Shown one piece after another: positions 25,322 through 34,903 of a stretch of DNA of 64,000 nucleotides. The translations under genes and the position numbers were made by a program. Position 1 is the stretch's first letter; the number at the start of each line of letters is the position of its first letter. Below the pieces are notes generated by a model that worked only from the letters and a program-made list of their open reading frames with translations, ran no database searches and was not told the origin of the DNA. Origin of the DNA: Negadavirga shengliensis (GTDB lineage: Bacteria > Bacteroidota > Bacteroidia > Cytophagales > Cyclobacteriaceae); assembly GCF_042652345.1 (NCBI RefSeq), contig NZ_JBHSJJ010000015.1, positions 101,191-165,190 of the forward strand. The letters run 5' to 3'.

Positions 25322-26419
25322 TTATTGTTGTATAGTCGAGTAATTGTTGATTTCCAATAATGATTTTTTTTCTGTTTCTGTCCCAAGGATCTCAAACCGC
25401 AACTCATACTCCCGCTTCTCTCCCGGGCCAAGCTCAATAAGGGTTCGCTCCTCTCTTGCTTGGGATTGGCCGATTGGAGGATGAGTGGCAGGTTCCAGTG
25501 CGGTAACATATTCGTTCTCCCCCCAATGCTGCCAGTTCACCAGCCAGGGCAATTGTTCCTTTTTAAAAATCAACACAGTGGCCAGATCCAGTTTGGGATT
25601 GTAAAAGCCCGCCTTACAACTTCCGGAATGGTCCGCCTCAGGTTTGATAAAAGCCACATCCTCTCCGGTACCGGCATGTGCCTGCAGGGGCGCAGGACAC
25701 TTTTTAAAATTGTTGTTGCGATTAAATATCCTGTTGTTTTTGCTGCCATCGCGGGCCGACCAATCTCCTTTCCAGATAATCTCTGTTCCCTCGTCTACAA
25801 GCGGCCACCCGAAATTAAAATGGTACAAAAGCATGTGCGGAACGGTTATGTTGGACTGATTGACCACTTCATCCTTTATCTCAAGAAAAGGTTGGCCCAA
25901 TTTTCCCGAAATGGTTCTCTTTAACATCAAATGAGGTCCGAATACTTTGGTTTCCCTTATCACGCCGCTGATATGCATGTCCAGATCCCCGGAAAAGGGG
26001 TCGGGCTGCTTGATGGAAACCACCTCGGCAGGAAGGTTACTGATGTGTCCGTGTAACCCTCTTTGTCCAAAATCATCCTCTTCAGGCCCACCTACATGGG
26101 AAAGACCACATGTGGTCAAAAATCCACCGGTAAAAGTCCTGAGCCAATCCACGCCCTTATCCGAAAAACGGGATGGCGGAGTGATTCCGACCTGACTGAT
26201 CCAAGAGAGCCCATGCTGCAAATAAAAAGCCTCAGCAATATCCATTGCCCTGTCCAACACCACCTTATACCTCAATCCGGCTCCCGTGTCTACCCAGGCA
26301 ATCCGGACACCTCTTCCCGGTCCGTTGTCCAGTACGGAGGTTTCTATACCCCCTATTTGGGAAACATGGCCGACTTTGCCTTTCCACGGCAGGGAGGTTG
26401 AATCAGGGGTTTCAGGCAT
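25322..26419 (-). CDS. DUF4432 / aldose 1-epimerase-like protein
   Basis: 365 residues of the galactose mutarotase-like supersandwich fold. Family segments: GRGVRIAWVDTGAGLRYKVVLDRAMDIAEAFY (about 34-65), TFTGGFLTTCGLSHVGGPEED (about 96-116), GLHGHISNLPA (about 122-132) and VTALEPATHPPIGQ near the C-terminus (about 309). No signal peptide, so cytoplasmic. Members act on sugar anomers or on keto-sugar intermediates; some related proteins occur in sulfoquinovose and inositol pathways. Tightly packed between the cupin gene and the DUF1080 lipoprotein gene. Confidence 0.82.
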   Translation of the reverse strand: MPETPDSTSLPWKGKVGHVSQIGGIETSVLDNGPGRGVRIAWVDTGAGLRYKVVLDRAMDIAEAFYLQHGLSWISQVGITPPSRFSDKGVDWLRTFTGGFLTTCGLSHVGGPEEDDFGQRGLHGHISNLPAEVVSIKQPDPFSGDLDMHISGVIRETKVFGPHLMLKRTISGKLGQPFLEIKDEVVNQSNITVPHMLLYHFNFGWPLVDEGTEIIWKGDWSARDGSKNNRIFNRNNNFKKCPAPLQAHAGTGEDVAFIKPEADHSGSCKAGFYNPKLDLATVLIFKKEQLPWLVNWQHWGENEYVTALEPATHPPIGQSQAREERTLIELGPGEKREYELRFEILGTETEKKSLLEINNYSTIQQ

Positions 26420-26533
26420 GGGTTAATTGATGGTTTAGGATTCCAATATAATCATTCCTCTTTGATAGACTATCCTGTTCTGTCGGGTTTTGGCAAAACC
26501 CGTGATCAAAATCATCCACAAAGAGGTCAGGTA

Positions 26534-27328
26534 TTAAAGTTCTTTGATGTAAAGTTCCCTCAGTTCCACTTTCATGGGAGGTCCCGTGTGTACCTGAATC
26601 CCCAGATATCCTTCCATGGCCCTGTTTACCGGATCTTCATCCGTCACATCACTCATCAGTGTTCCGTTGATATAATGTTGCAGCCTGTTCCCCTTGATAA
26701 CAAGGTGGAACTCATTCCAATCTTCTTTTTTAACCAGGTTCCTGAGGGAATCCCTGTCACCCAATGACGCGGTGACTTCAAGACCCAGCCAGGCATTTCT
26801 TTCAATATTGGCTCTCAAGTCGCCCGCCTTTTCCTGGGGGTTGATTTTTGTTTTCTGGCCTATATAGGCGAGTGTTGTCCGCTTTCTTTCCTCATAATTT
26901 TGGCCGGTATAATTGTTTTTACCATCCATGTCCGCCTGATAACCGCGGAGGGCGTAGGGAATGGTATCCAGCCGCTCACTTCTGTATTGAATACCAGAGT
27001 TTCCGCTTTCGGATATTCTGAATTCCCCTTTCAGTTCAAAATCGGCAGGTTGTCCTCCCTGCCATATAAGGAAGGTATTGCTCTTCAATGGCGTATCCTC
27101 GGTAAGCTGGCCCACGATATGGCCATTTTCAACCCGCCAGTACATGGGGTCTCCTTCCCAGCCGCTCAATGATTGGCCGTCAAAAATGGAAACAAACCCG
27201 TCATCGTTATCTTGTGGTTGCGAGGCATTGTCGGAACCCTCTTGGGCGCCTCCTCCGCATGATGCGAGGACTGCCAGGGCAAGGCCATATATGAGTGTAA
27301 GTTGTTTATTTGCGGTTTTCTTCATCAT
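26534..27328 (-). CDS. DUF1080 (3-keto-disaccharide hydrolase family) lipoprotein
   Basis: About 264 residues from ATG 27328; an ATG one codon later is equally possible. NKQLTLIYGLALAVLASC is a lipoprotein signal, and the cleavage Cys is followed by a Gly/Ser/Asn-rich linker. The concanavalin-like DUF1080 domain runs from about residue 42: VSIFDGQSLSGWEGDPMYW, VENGHIVGQ, FELKGEFRISESGNSGIQYRS (about 105-125), DWNEFHLVIKGNRLQHYINGTL (about 203-224) and GYLGIQVHTGPPMKVELRELYIKEL at the end. Members cleave 3-keto-glycosides or bind them in the periplasm. With the oxidoreductase and isomerase genes downstream this suggests an oxidise-then-cleave route. Confidence 0.87.
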   Translation of the reverse strand: MMKKTANKQLTLIYGLALAVLASCGGGAQEGSDNASQPQDNDDGFVSIFDGQSLSGWEGDPMYWRVENGHIVGQLTEDTPLKSNTFLIWQGGQPADFELKGEFRISESGNSGIQYRSERLDTIPYALRGYQADMDGKNNYTGQNYEERKRTTLAYIGQKTKINPQEKAGDLRANIERNAWLGLEVTASLGDRDSLRNLVKKEDWNEFHLVIKGNRLQHYINGTLMSDVTDEDPVNRAMEGYLGIQVHTGPPMKVELRELYIKEL

Positions 27329-27349
27329 CAGGAATATTTGATGTAAAGC

Positions 27350-27382
27350 GTTCAGGCCAAACAAATCTTGCCTGGCCTGAAC
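27350..27382 (-). promoter_or_regulatory. Intercistronic hairpin between heme protein and DUF1080 genes
   Basis: A perfect 10-bp inverted repeat, GTTCAGGCCA (27350-27359) and TGGCCTGAAC (27373-27382), with a 13-nt loop. There is no T-run after it on the minus strand, so it may be an mRNA-processing or stability element or a weak terminator. Confidence 0.45.
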
Positions 27383-27403
27383 AATCTTTACAATGAATGT
27401 ATG

Positions 27404-30055
27404 TTATTGATAAACTTCATGTTCAGGATTACCTCCGGAAATCAGGTATGCCATCAGGTCTTTCAGTTCTTCTTCATTTAATCTGTTGACCAATCCCGGA
27501 AGCATCACGGAAACATCCGAATATTTGGTTCTGGTTACCTTGCTTTTGGGAATTTCCCGTAAGTTTTCTGGGTCAAAAGGATTTTGGGAGACATAATAGG
27601 CATTGTCATCTTCACTGATCAATCTGCCTACCACGGAGCTTTCATCATCAAGATAAAATACCGTTGCCTCATATTGGTCTGAAATCACGTCACTTGGGTT
27701 AATGGTTGATTCCAGGATATCCCTGGCAGAGAAGCGGGTTCCAAGTTGTGTAAGGTCAGGACCTACCGCTCCACCCTCTCCCCGCATGGAATGGCAGGAA
27801 ATACAGAGTGTGGCATCATACATGGCCTTACCTTTTTCCAGGTCACGGCCGCGAAGGTCATCCATTAAAGGCATGGCCTCTTCCACGGTCCATCTCCTAC
27901 CCGGTCCTTCCGGCTGAATTTCAGAAGACCTTACATCGTTGCCGCTTCCGGTGAGCAGATCAGCACCCGACAGCGTATTATAGTAGTCAAATTTGGATTT
28001 GGGCACAGTGGCCAAAGCCATTTTCCTGGAACGGTCGATAAAGCCTACATAGCTTCTCCCTCCTTTATATTGGAAGGCGTCATGGGTCCAGTTGAAATAT
28101 TTCTTATAATATTCATCAGTCCAGCCGGCCTTGGCCCCGCCTAATGTAGTGGCATAGTAAGTCTGTTGTGCGGGCGGCACATTGGCCAGCATATTGGCAA
28201 TGTCCAGGCCGTATTGAGGGTTTCTCATGATGAGATCTGAAGATGCCGTAAAGGTTTTTTGATAATTCGGATCATCTTCAGCAGTTTCCAGCAGCGCCAA
28301 TAATTTCGGTACGGCACTAGACGCTTCCAGTTTCACCAAAACTTTGCCCATTACCCGGTTGATCCGGTTGCTCTGGGCCGGAAACTGGTCATCCAGATAG
28401 GCTATCAGCTGATTCCTTGTGCTTCCTGAAGGATTTCCGTGTCGTGCCAATACCAGCTCAAAGGCCCTGGAAAGGTTCATTTGATCTTCTTCATCCAGAC
28501 TTCCATAATCAACCCGCATCAATGCCTGCAACATAGGATTGAGCTGGGATTTATTACCGTGCCTGGCCAAAGCAATGACAGCTTGGGTCAAAGTCCGCGG
28601 ATCCTTTTCATTCAATGCCTTGGACTGCCATTCAGGCAATGGTTGGTGTTCAACCGCTATTCTGGCCGCATATTGGACAAATCGGTCAGGATGCTTCAGG
28701 TAAGGCCAGGCAAAGTCTATGGCACCTTCTTTTGGGCCGGTATGATAATCTTCAAGCTGTCTTCTGATTTTGTGCTCCTCGGGAAGGTCCGTTTCTTTCA
28801 AATCAGCCCTTTTCCCGTTGTCTAAATCCCTGGTATAATAAACCCTGTATACATCTGATTCGAGCCTTCTGCCTCCTGTCATAAAGTACATGGCGCCGTC
28901 AGGGCCAATCACGCCATCCGTCAAGGGCAAAGGAGACCCGGAAATGAATTCCTCTGCTGTAGCCTTATAGGTACCTCCTTCGGGTTCCAGGTTAATAGAA
29001 TAGATGATCCCAAAGCTCCAGTCAAAAGCAAACAGCGATCTCCTGTATTTTTCGGGAAACTTCGCATCACTTCCATAAACCACATTTGTGGGAGAACCCT
29101 GCCCTATGTTCAGAATAGCGGGAAGGTTGTCTGTATAATCCGGGGACCACTTGAGATTACCGGTTCTCCAACCGTATTCACTGCCGCTGGTGACATGGTT
29201 GATCCGGGTAGGCCGGTACCAGGGCATGCCGAAATCCCATTCCATGTCCGAGTCATAGGTGAACATGTCCCCTACTTCGTTGAAAGCGATGTCAAAGGGA
29301 TTCCTGTAACCTACACTGAAAAGCTCCCATTCTTTGCCCTCCGGGTCGATTTTGGCGATCCAGCCGCCTGGGGCCCCTCTGTTATTGGCGTGTCCCCTGG
29401 GGTCTTTGATCTCCGGCAAAAGATTATCATCCTGCCATACCCGGGGAATCCTGTAGTGGTCCATTTCAGGGACGTCTATGTGGTTTCCGACAACAATATA
29501 AATCGAGTTGCCATCAGGAGACACGACCATACTATGAGGGCCGTGTTCCCCCGGACTACCCGTAAAGGTACGGATGGTGGTGATTTTATCGTACTGGTCA
29601 TCCCCATTGGTGTCCTCGATCCGGTAGAGTCCGGTACCTTTGTCAAAATCGTCATTGGGGTTATGGTTGACCATCACATAGACGCTGTTAAAAGCATAAA
29701 GCAGGCCCTGGGCATAACCCATGCCTATTTTATCATCCCCGTTGGGGCCGATTTTCAGTTTCTCCACCTTCGGACGGAGCGAATCCGATCCTATTTCGGG
29801 TATTTCAAGCCTGTACAGCGCTCCATACTGGTCTACAGTGAGTAGCCTGCCTTTATTATCAAAGGTCATGCCTACCCATGATCCCTGGTCATTTTCTCCC
29901 GGACTGTATAGATGCTCCGCTTTGAATCCAGAGGGAAGTTTGAGCTTTTCCACTTTTGGGTGAACCTCTTCCTCCGCTCGTTTACCACATGATCCCAAGA
30001 TAAACAGGACCAGTGATACCATCAGCAAGTTCTTGATTGAGTGATTACTGTACAT
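27404..30055 (-). CDS. PVC-type heme-binding protein with beta-propeller and HEAT-like domains
   Basis: 883 residues. LLMVSLVLFILGSC is a lipoprotein signal. The N-terminal half is a dehydrogenase-like beta-propeller of the membrane-bound dehydrogenase (Piru_Ver) type: GSWVGMTFDNKGRLLTVDQYG (about 58-78), EHGPHSMVVSPDGNSIYIVVG (about 169-189), GYRNPFDIAFNEVGDMFTYDSDMEWD (about 252-277), GPDGAMYFMTGG. Helical repeats follow (about 430-690). The C-terminal domain carries one c-type heme site, CISCHSMRGEGGAVGPDL (CxxCH, about 775-779), then a TIGR02603-like tail with INPSDVISDQY. Likely a periplasmic-side or surface electron-transferring sugar dehydrogenase. It starts 213 bp after SusD across a terminator-like hairpin. 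Confidence 0.85.
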   Translation of the reverse strand: MYSNHSIKNLLMVSLVLFILGSCGKRAEEEVHPKVEKLKLPSGFKAEHLYSPGENDQGSWVGMTFDNKGRLLTVDQYGALYRLEIPEIGSDSLRPKVEKLKIGPNGDDKIGMGYAQGLLYAFNSVYVMVNHNPNDDFDKGTGLYRIEDTNGDDQYDKITTIRTFTGSPGEHGPHSMVVSPDGNSIYIVVGNHIDVPEMDHYRIPRVWQDDNLLPEIKDPRGHANNRGAPGGWIAKIDPEGKEWELFSVGYRNPFDIAFNEVGDMFTYDSDMEWDFGMPWYRPTRINHVTSGSEYGWRTGNLKWSPDYTDNLPAILNIGQGSPTNVVYGSDAKFPEKYRRSLFAFDWSFGIIYSINLEPEGGTYKATAEEFISGSPLPLTDGVIGPDGAMYFMTGGRRLESDVYRVYYTRDLDNGKRADLKETDLPEEHKIRRQLEDYHTGPKEGAIDFAWPYLKHPDRFVQYAARIAVEHQPLPEWQSKALNEKDPRTLTQAVIALARHGNKSQLNPMLQALMRVDYGSLDEEDQMNLSRAFELVLARHGNPSGSTRNQLIAYLDDQFPAQSNRINRVMGKVLVKLEASSAVPKLLALLETAEDDPNYQKTFTASSDLIMRNPQYGLDIANMLANVPPAQQTYYATTLGGAKAGWTDEYYKKYFNWTHDAFQYKGGRSYVGFIDRSRKMALATVPKSKFDYYNTLSGADLLTGSGNDVRSSEIQPEGPGRRWTVEEAMPLMDDLRGRDLEKGKAMYDATLCISCHSMRGEGGAVGPDLTQLGTRFSARDILESTINPSDVISDQYEATVFYLDDESSVVGRLISEDDNAYYVSQNPFDPENLREIPKSKVTRTKYSDVSVMLPGLVNRLNEEELKDLMAYLISGGNPEHEVYQ

Positions 30056-30180
30056 ATTTTTGTTGTTGATTTCTGTTCCGGTGAAGCAAAGTGCGCATAT
30101 ATAAAATTTTCCAAAATTAAAATTAAATTAATTTTATGGGTATTTAAAACCAGTTATTACGAAATACAGCCTTTAATCAT

Positions 30181-30224
30181 AAAAAAAACAAGAGGCAGCG
30201 GAAAGAAAACAAGCTTTCCGCTGC
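30181..30224 (-). terminator. Terminator-like hairpin after SusD
   Basis: An 11-bp perfect inverted repeat, GCAGCGGAAAG (30195-30205) and CTTTCCGCTGC (30214-30224), with an 8-nt loop. On the minus strand it is followed by CTCTTG and a run of eight T (30188-30181). It would end or attenuate the SusC-SusD transcript before the enzyme genes. Confidence 0.8.
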
Positions 30225-30268
30225 GCTGTTTGATTAGATTATGCCTTAAATAACACCATTTTTTTGCA

Positions 30269-31774
30269 TTAGAAATGAGGCGTTATCTCCGCCTCAGCCG
30301 CCGGCAGAGCATAATATTTGGTGATGTTGGTAAAGGCGTGAGACCTAAATGTATGTCCCGCGGGGTAATAATAATCCTGTGGATTGGCCACAGCCCTGGC
30401 TCCAAAATCCCCGATAATTTCCTGAACCCTGTCTGCACGGGTGATGTCAAACCACCTTTTGTTTTCAAAGGCTAGCTCAACCCTTCTTTCCTTGAAGATG
30501 GCTTCTCTCATTTCGGACTGCCCCGCCGCATTCGTGTTCCCTAATCCGGCCCTGTTTCTTACCTCATTCAAATATTCGGCAGCCTCTACCGTTTTACCTT
30601 GCTCGTTCAGCACCTCCGCAAGGAAAAGTAATACTTCGGCATACCGGTAAATGGGCCAGTTGATCCCGTGGTTCCCATGCAAATCATGGTGCTTTGCATA
30701 TTTTTTAATGTAAGGATATACTTTATCTTGCCGGTCGCTTCCTGAGATTTCAACATAGGCTATGGAAGCATCCTTTCTCGAATCCCCCTCCTCATACGCA
30801 GCAATAATATCTGGTGTAGGAATGTTGTTCCCTTCACCATCAAGAGGTTGCGTATTAGATGTTCCGGTAATTGGCTGCAACTCTTGGGGAGAAATTGGCC
30901 TTGGCATAAAGTTATACAGGAAACTACTGTTCAAACCTTCGGGGCCTTCAAGGTACTGTATCTCAAACAAGGATTCTTTGGTGTTTTTGTTGCCTACACT
31001 TTCTGAAAACACATCTTCATAATTATCTATTAGTCCGTACTCTCCGCTGCTTTCAATGGCTTTGAGCAGGGTTTCAGCCTCAGCCCATCTTTTTTGGGTG
31101 ATAAACACATCTGCCAATAACATTTGGGCCGCTCCCTTGGATGCCCTGCCGATGCCCTGCTGGGACCTTACCGGCAATAAATTAATGGCGGCTTGTATAT
31201 CGCCTATCAGGTGGTTATAGATATCTGCCTCTGGCGTTAAAGGCAGGGCAGCTTCTTCCCTGGTAGTCACAGGAGAAAGGTGAAGAGGCACACTTCCAAA
31301 ATACCGGGCCAGTTCATAATAGGCGTATCCACGTAGAAACAGCGCCTGACCTTTCAGGTTATCTTTAGCCGTCTGGTTGAATTCCACATCGTCGATCAGG
31401 TCCAAAATCTGGTTTGTCCTGGCGATGATCAGGTAATCCTGTCGGTATTGGTTCAATACGTGCACATTTGGAGTGATACCCTGCGCTTCCGGTACGGCAT
31501 GATCCGAAAGGTCTTCCTGCTGCTCGGTAGCTCCAAAGTTGATGTTCCGCGCATAAATGGTATTGTCGGAGCGCATTTCGGTTAACAACCAAGAACGGTC
31601 ATTGGTAATGGTTCTCAACGGTGCATAGGCTGCATTTACTGCCTGTTCAAAATCTGACTCCGTCTGAAAGAAGGTAGCAGAACTCAGTGCGGTTTCCGGG
31701 GCTATGGTCAAGAAATCTTCACAGCTTGACAGTATGATTCCCAAAAGCGCTATAATGATATTTATTTTTTTCAT
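30269..31774 (-). CDS. RagB/SusD family outer-membrane lipoprotein
   Basis: 501 residues. Lipoprotein signal MKKINIIIALLGIILSSC with Cys18, then the typical SusD start EDFLTIAPETALSSATFF, TPR-like helical core with GYAYYELARYFG (about 150-160), and C-terminal family motifs RYAEVLLFLAEVLNEQGK (about 385-402), YLNEVRNRAGL, IFKERRVELAFENKRWFDITR (about 430-450) and YYALPAAE. It is the surface-exposed glycan-binding lid of the SusC channel directly upstream. It starts 30 bp after SusC and is followed by a strong hairpin. Confidence 0.95.
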   Translation of the reverse strand: MKKINIIIALLGIILSSCEDFLTIAPETALSSATFFQTESDFEQAVNAAYAPLRTITNDRSWLLTEMRSDNTIYARNINFGATEQQEDLSDHAVPEAQGITPNVHVLNQYRQDYLIIARTNQILDLIDDVEFNQTAKDNLKGQALFLRGYAYYELARYFGSVPLHLSPVTTREEAALPLTPEADIYNHLIGDIQAAINLLPVRSQQGIGRASKGAAQMLLADVFITQKRWAEAETLLKAIESSGEYGLIDNYEDVFSESVGNKNTKESLFEIQYLEGPEGLNSSFLYNFMPRPISPQELQPITGTSNTQPLDGEGNNIPTPDIIAAYEEGDSRKDASIAYVEISGSDRQDKVYPYIKKYAKHHDLHGNHGINWPIYRYAEVLLFLAEVLNEQGKTVEAAEYLNEVRNRAGLGNTNAAGQSEMREAIFKERRVELAFENKRWFDITRADRVQEIIGDFGARAVANPQDYYYPAGHTFRSHAFTNITKYYALPAAEAEITPHF

Positions 31775-31804
31775 TTTTCAGTCAATTTTAGATGAAAAGG
31801 TTCA

Positions 31805-34800
31805 TTAGAACGTAAAGTTGGCGCCTACTGTAAAGGTACGTGGAACAGGATAACCCGTAAGGTCAATTCCCGGACTTAAATTACCACCGTCACCGGCACC
31901 ATTGTCCTGTTGGCTAACCTCGGGATTGGGTCCTCCCCAATAATTGGTGAAAATATAGACGTTTTGTACAGAGGCATAGAACCTGGCTGACTGGACCACA
32001 TTGGCTATGGGGCCTGCGTTATAACCTAGGGTGATGTTTTTGATGCTAAAGAAAGATGCATCCCAAACAAAGTTGCTATTCGCCCAGTCTCTTTCGATAC
32101 CGGTTACGTTTCCTCCACCTACAGTGGTTCCAAATATTCCTTCTCCCGGATTTTCGGGAGAACGGAATCGGTCATTGGCTTTTCGCACCATGTTAAATAC
32201 TCCGTCCAGGTTTGCGGTACTAAAGAGGTGCCTCATGTACAACTGGTTTCCATAGGATCCGGATCCGATGATGTTCATGTCCCACTTTCCGTACCTGAAA
32301 TTATTGGTGATACCGTAGGTAAAATCCGGAAATGGGTTGCCAATAATCGTTCGGTCGTCATTGTCTCCCCCAATGGTGATAATTCCGTCTCCGTTGATGT
32401 CCTCAAATTTAATGGAACCCACCGTAGACCGGCCGGGCACCTGCGGGGAACTGTTCAGATCCTCTTCGTTCATGTAATTGCCCAGTTTTCTCAACCCGTA
32501 GAATTGTCCAAAGGGTTGTCCCACCTGTGTAATGTGGAACGTACCGTATACGCGGTCAATGCCTTCCGCAAGGGCCTCCACTCTGTTTCGGTTAAAGGAA
32601 ATATTTGCATTCGTCGTCCAAATCAGTTTACCTTGGGTATTTCGCGTAGTGATGGCGAATTCATGTCCCCAGAATTTAATCTCTCCAATGTTGTCGGTGA
32701 AGCTACCAAATCCGGCTTCCTGAGGAATCTGCACGTTGTACAACAGGTTGGAGGTGTTTTTGGTGTAAAAATCGTAGACAAACTGAATGCGGTCGTCAAA
32801 CAATCCCAGATCAAGACCAATATCCAATTGCTTGGTAGTTTCCCACCCCAGGAATGGATTGGAAAGGGAAGTAACCGCTGCACCTGGCACCACAGAGTTG
32901 TTAAAAACGTGGTTTACGGTGTTGTTTACCAAGGCATATTGGGTATAGTTACCAATATTATTATTCCCGGTCACACCGTAGCTACCCCTTACTTTCATAA
33001 AGGAAACCTGCTCGCTGGTATTCAGGAACCCTTCGTCAGACATGACCCATCCTGCAGATACGGAAGGGAAAATCCCCCAACGGTTTTCGGAACCGAAACG
33101 GGAAGAACCATCAGCCCTGATGGCAGCCGTTAACAAGTACTTGCCCTGAAAGTTGTAAGTCAGCCGGCTAAGGAACGAGGTTAGCGCCCACTCCTGAACA
33201 TCTGAAATGGTGCTACCTCTATTGATATTGATGGCTCCCTGTACGGTTGGAAGTCGGTCATCCGCATATGTATTGGCAGCAATCTGTGTACGGTCCAACC
33301 GCCATTTTTGGTTGGTAAATCCACCCAACAACTGGAAATTGTGATCGTTGATGGATTTGCTGTAGGTAACTGTATTTTCGTTCAACCAACTGAATACCTC
33401 CCGGTTATCCCGAACCGATGAAGCAACGGTGGGGATGGCTTGATTCATGCCGGGTGTGGCGGTGGAAGGGTTGAAATAAAAATACTTGCTGTTCCTTATT
33501 TCCGCATTAAACGTGGATTTCACTTCCAAGCCCTCAATCGGCTGGTACTGAATGTATGCATTGGACAGCAAATTGGTATTCTTGGTTTCATTGGTTATTT
33601 CCAAGGCGGACCGCACGTAATTTGGATAAGCGAAAATATTTCCTGTTTCACCTGGAAACCGGTTAAAATACGTCAGTTCACCATCTTCATCATAAATAGG
33701 CATGTTAGGCCAAGTATGCAGGGCATTGAACAAAATCCCCGTTCCCCTTGACCCATCGGTCCTGGGTATGTTGTCCTGAATGTAGGTTGGGGCCAGATTA
33801 AACCCCATCGTCAGCTTATCAGAAGCGTTGTAATCAGAGTTGATACGCAATGAAAATCGCTTGTAGTCGGTATTCAATACAACACCTTCCTGATCAAAAT
33901 AGCCAGCCACTACAGAAGTTCTCATTTTTTCTGTGTTGGAATTGATAGTCAGGTTATAATTCGAGATAGGAGCAGACTGTAACAGCGCATCGTACCAATC
34001 CTGCGTTTTTCCTTCGTACTGTGAAGGATTCTGAAACATTTCCGGTACAGGTCGTCCTGCGTCTTCGAAGTATTCCTTTTTAAACTGGGCAAATTCCACT
34101 GCATCCATCATTTCCAAACGGTTGTAATGAGGTACATTTTGCACACCCCTATACACATTCAATGACACAGTGGATTGCCCTGCTTTTCCTCTTTTGGTAG
34201 TAATCAATACTACACCATTCGCAGCCCTGGATCCATATAGGGAGGTGGATGCCGCGTCTTTTAGAATGGTAATATCCTGAATTTCATCAGGATTCAAGGT
34301 AGAAATATCTCCGGTAATAGGAAATCCATCTACTACATAGAGTGGTTCACTACCTGCCGAAACAGATAATTGTCCCCGGATTCGGACGTTCATTCCCCTT
34401 CCCGGTTGGCCCGTGGTTTGGTTGATCTGTACACCGGCCAATTGACCCTGAAGCTTCTGAGCCATCAAAGGGACAGGAATATCCATCAAGTCATCTCCGG
34501 CCACGGTTTGGACCGCTCCCGTGATTTCCTTCTTCAACTGGCTACCATAACCTACCACCACGACTTCGGACAAGTCGCTCATGGAGGAGACCATTACAAT
34601 CTCATAACTGGTTTGCCCAGACTGTACCGCGACTTCTTGGGTAGTATAGCCGATATAGCTCACAGTCAATACTTCACCCGGAGCGGCCTGTACTTCAAAC
34701 CTACCGTCTAAGTCAGTCACACTGCCTCTTGTGGTCCCTTTTACCAATACGGAAACCCCCGGAATGGTTTCCATGTCCCCTTCAGAACGCACTACACCAG

Positions 34801-34903
34801 ATATGGTGCTGGTCTGCGCATAGGATCCGGATGTCAACAACAAAACCATCAGCAATAGCATCAGGGGTTTGCCGTTTTTCAACGAGTAATAATCTTTTCT
34901 CAT
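31805..34903 (-). CDS. SusC/RagA family TonB-linked outer-membrane transporter
   Basis: 1032 residues. Signal peptide (MLLLMVLLLTSGSYAQ), carboxypeptidase-regulatory-like domain (STISGVVRSEGDMETIPGVSVLVKG, about 32-56), TonB-box-like VVVGYGSQLKKEITGAV (about 115-131), plug domain with IRGQLSVSAGSEPLYVVDGFPI (about 175-196) and LKDAASTSLYGSRAANGVVLITTK (about 214-237), then the 22-strand barrel ending in TVGANFTF. There is no N-terminal STN domain, so it is not wired to an anti-sigma factor. Imports glycans bound by the SusD partner; the enzymes downstream suggest a substrate processed by oxidation rather than by ordinary glycoside hydrolases. Confidence 0.95.
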   Translation of the reverse strand: MRKDYYSLKNGKPLMLLLMVLLLTSGSYAQTSTISGVVRSEGDMETIPGVSVLVKGTTRGSVTDLDGRFEVQAAPGEVLTVSYIGYTTQEVAVQSGQTSYEIVMVSSMSDLSEVVVVGYGSQLKKEITGAVQTVAGDDLMDIPVPLMAQKLQGQLAGVQINQTTGQPGRGMNVRIRGQLSVSAGSEPLYVVDGFPITGDISTLNPDEIQDITILKDAASTSLYGSRAANGVVLITTKRGKAGQSTVSLNVYRGVQNVPHYNRLEMMDAVEFAQFKKEYFEDAGRPVPEMFQNPSQYEGKTQDWYDALLQSAPISNYNLTINSNTEKMRTSVVAGYFDQEGVVLNTDYKRFSLRINSDYNASDKLTMGFNLAPTYIQDNIPRTDGSRGTGILFNALHTWPNMPIYDEDGELTYFNRFPGETGNIFAYPNYVRSALEITNETKNTNLLSNAYIQYQPIEGLEVKSTFNAEIRNSKYFYFNPSTATPGMNQAIPTVASSVRDNREVFSWLNENTVTYSKSINDHNFQLLGGFTNQKWRLDRTQIAANTYADDRLPTVQGAININRGSTISDVQEWALTSFLSRLTYNFQGKYLLTAAIRADGSSRFGSENRWGIFPSVSAGWVMSDEGFLNTSEQVSFMKVRGSYGVTGNNNIGNYTQYALVNNTVNHVFNNSVVPGAAVTSLSNPFLGWETTKQLDIGLDLGLFDDRIQFVYDFYTKNTSNLLYNVQIPQEAGFGSFTDNIGEIKFWGHEFAITTRNTQGKLIWTTNANISFNRNRVEALAEGIDRVYGTFHITQVGQPFGQFYGLRKLGNYMNEEDLNSSPQVPGRSTVGSIKFEDINGDGIITIGGDNDDRTIIGNPFPDFTYGITNNFRYGKWDMNIIGSGSYGNQLYMRHLFSTANLDGVFNMVRKANDRFRSPENPGEGIFGTTVGGGNVTGIERDWANSNFVWDASFFSIKNITLGYNAGPIANVVQSARFYASVQNVYIFTNYWGGPNPEVSQQDNGAGDGGNLSPGIDLTGYPVPRTFTVGANFTF

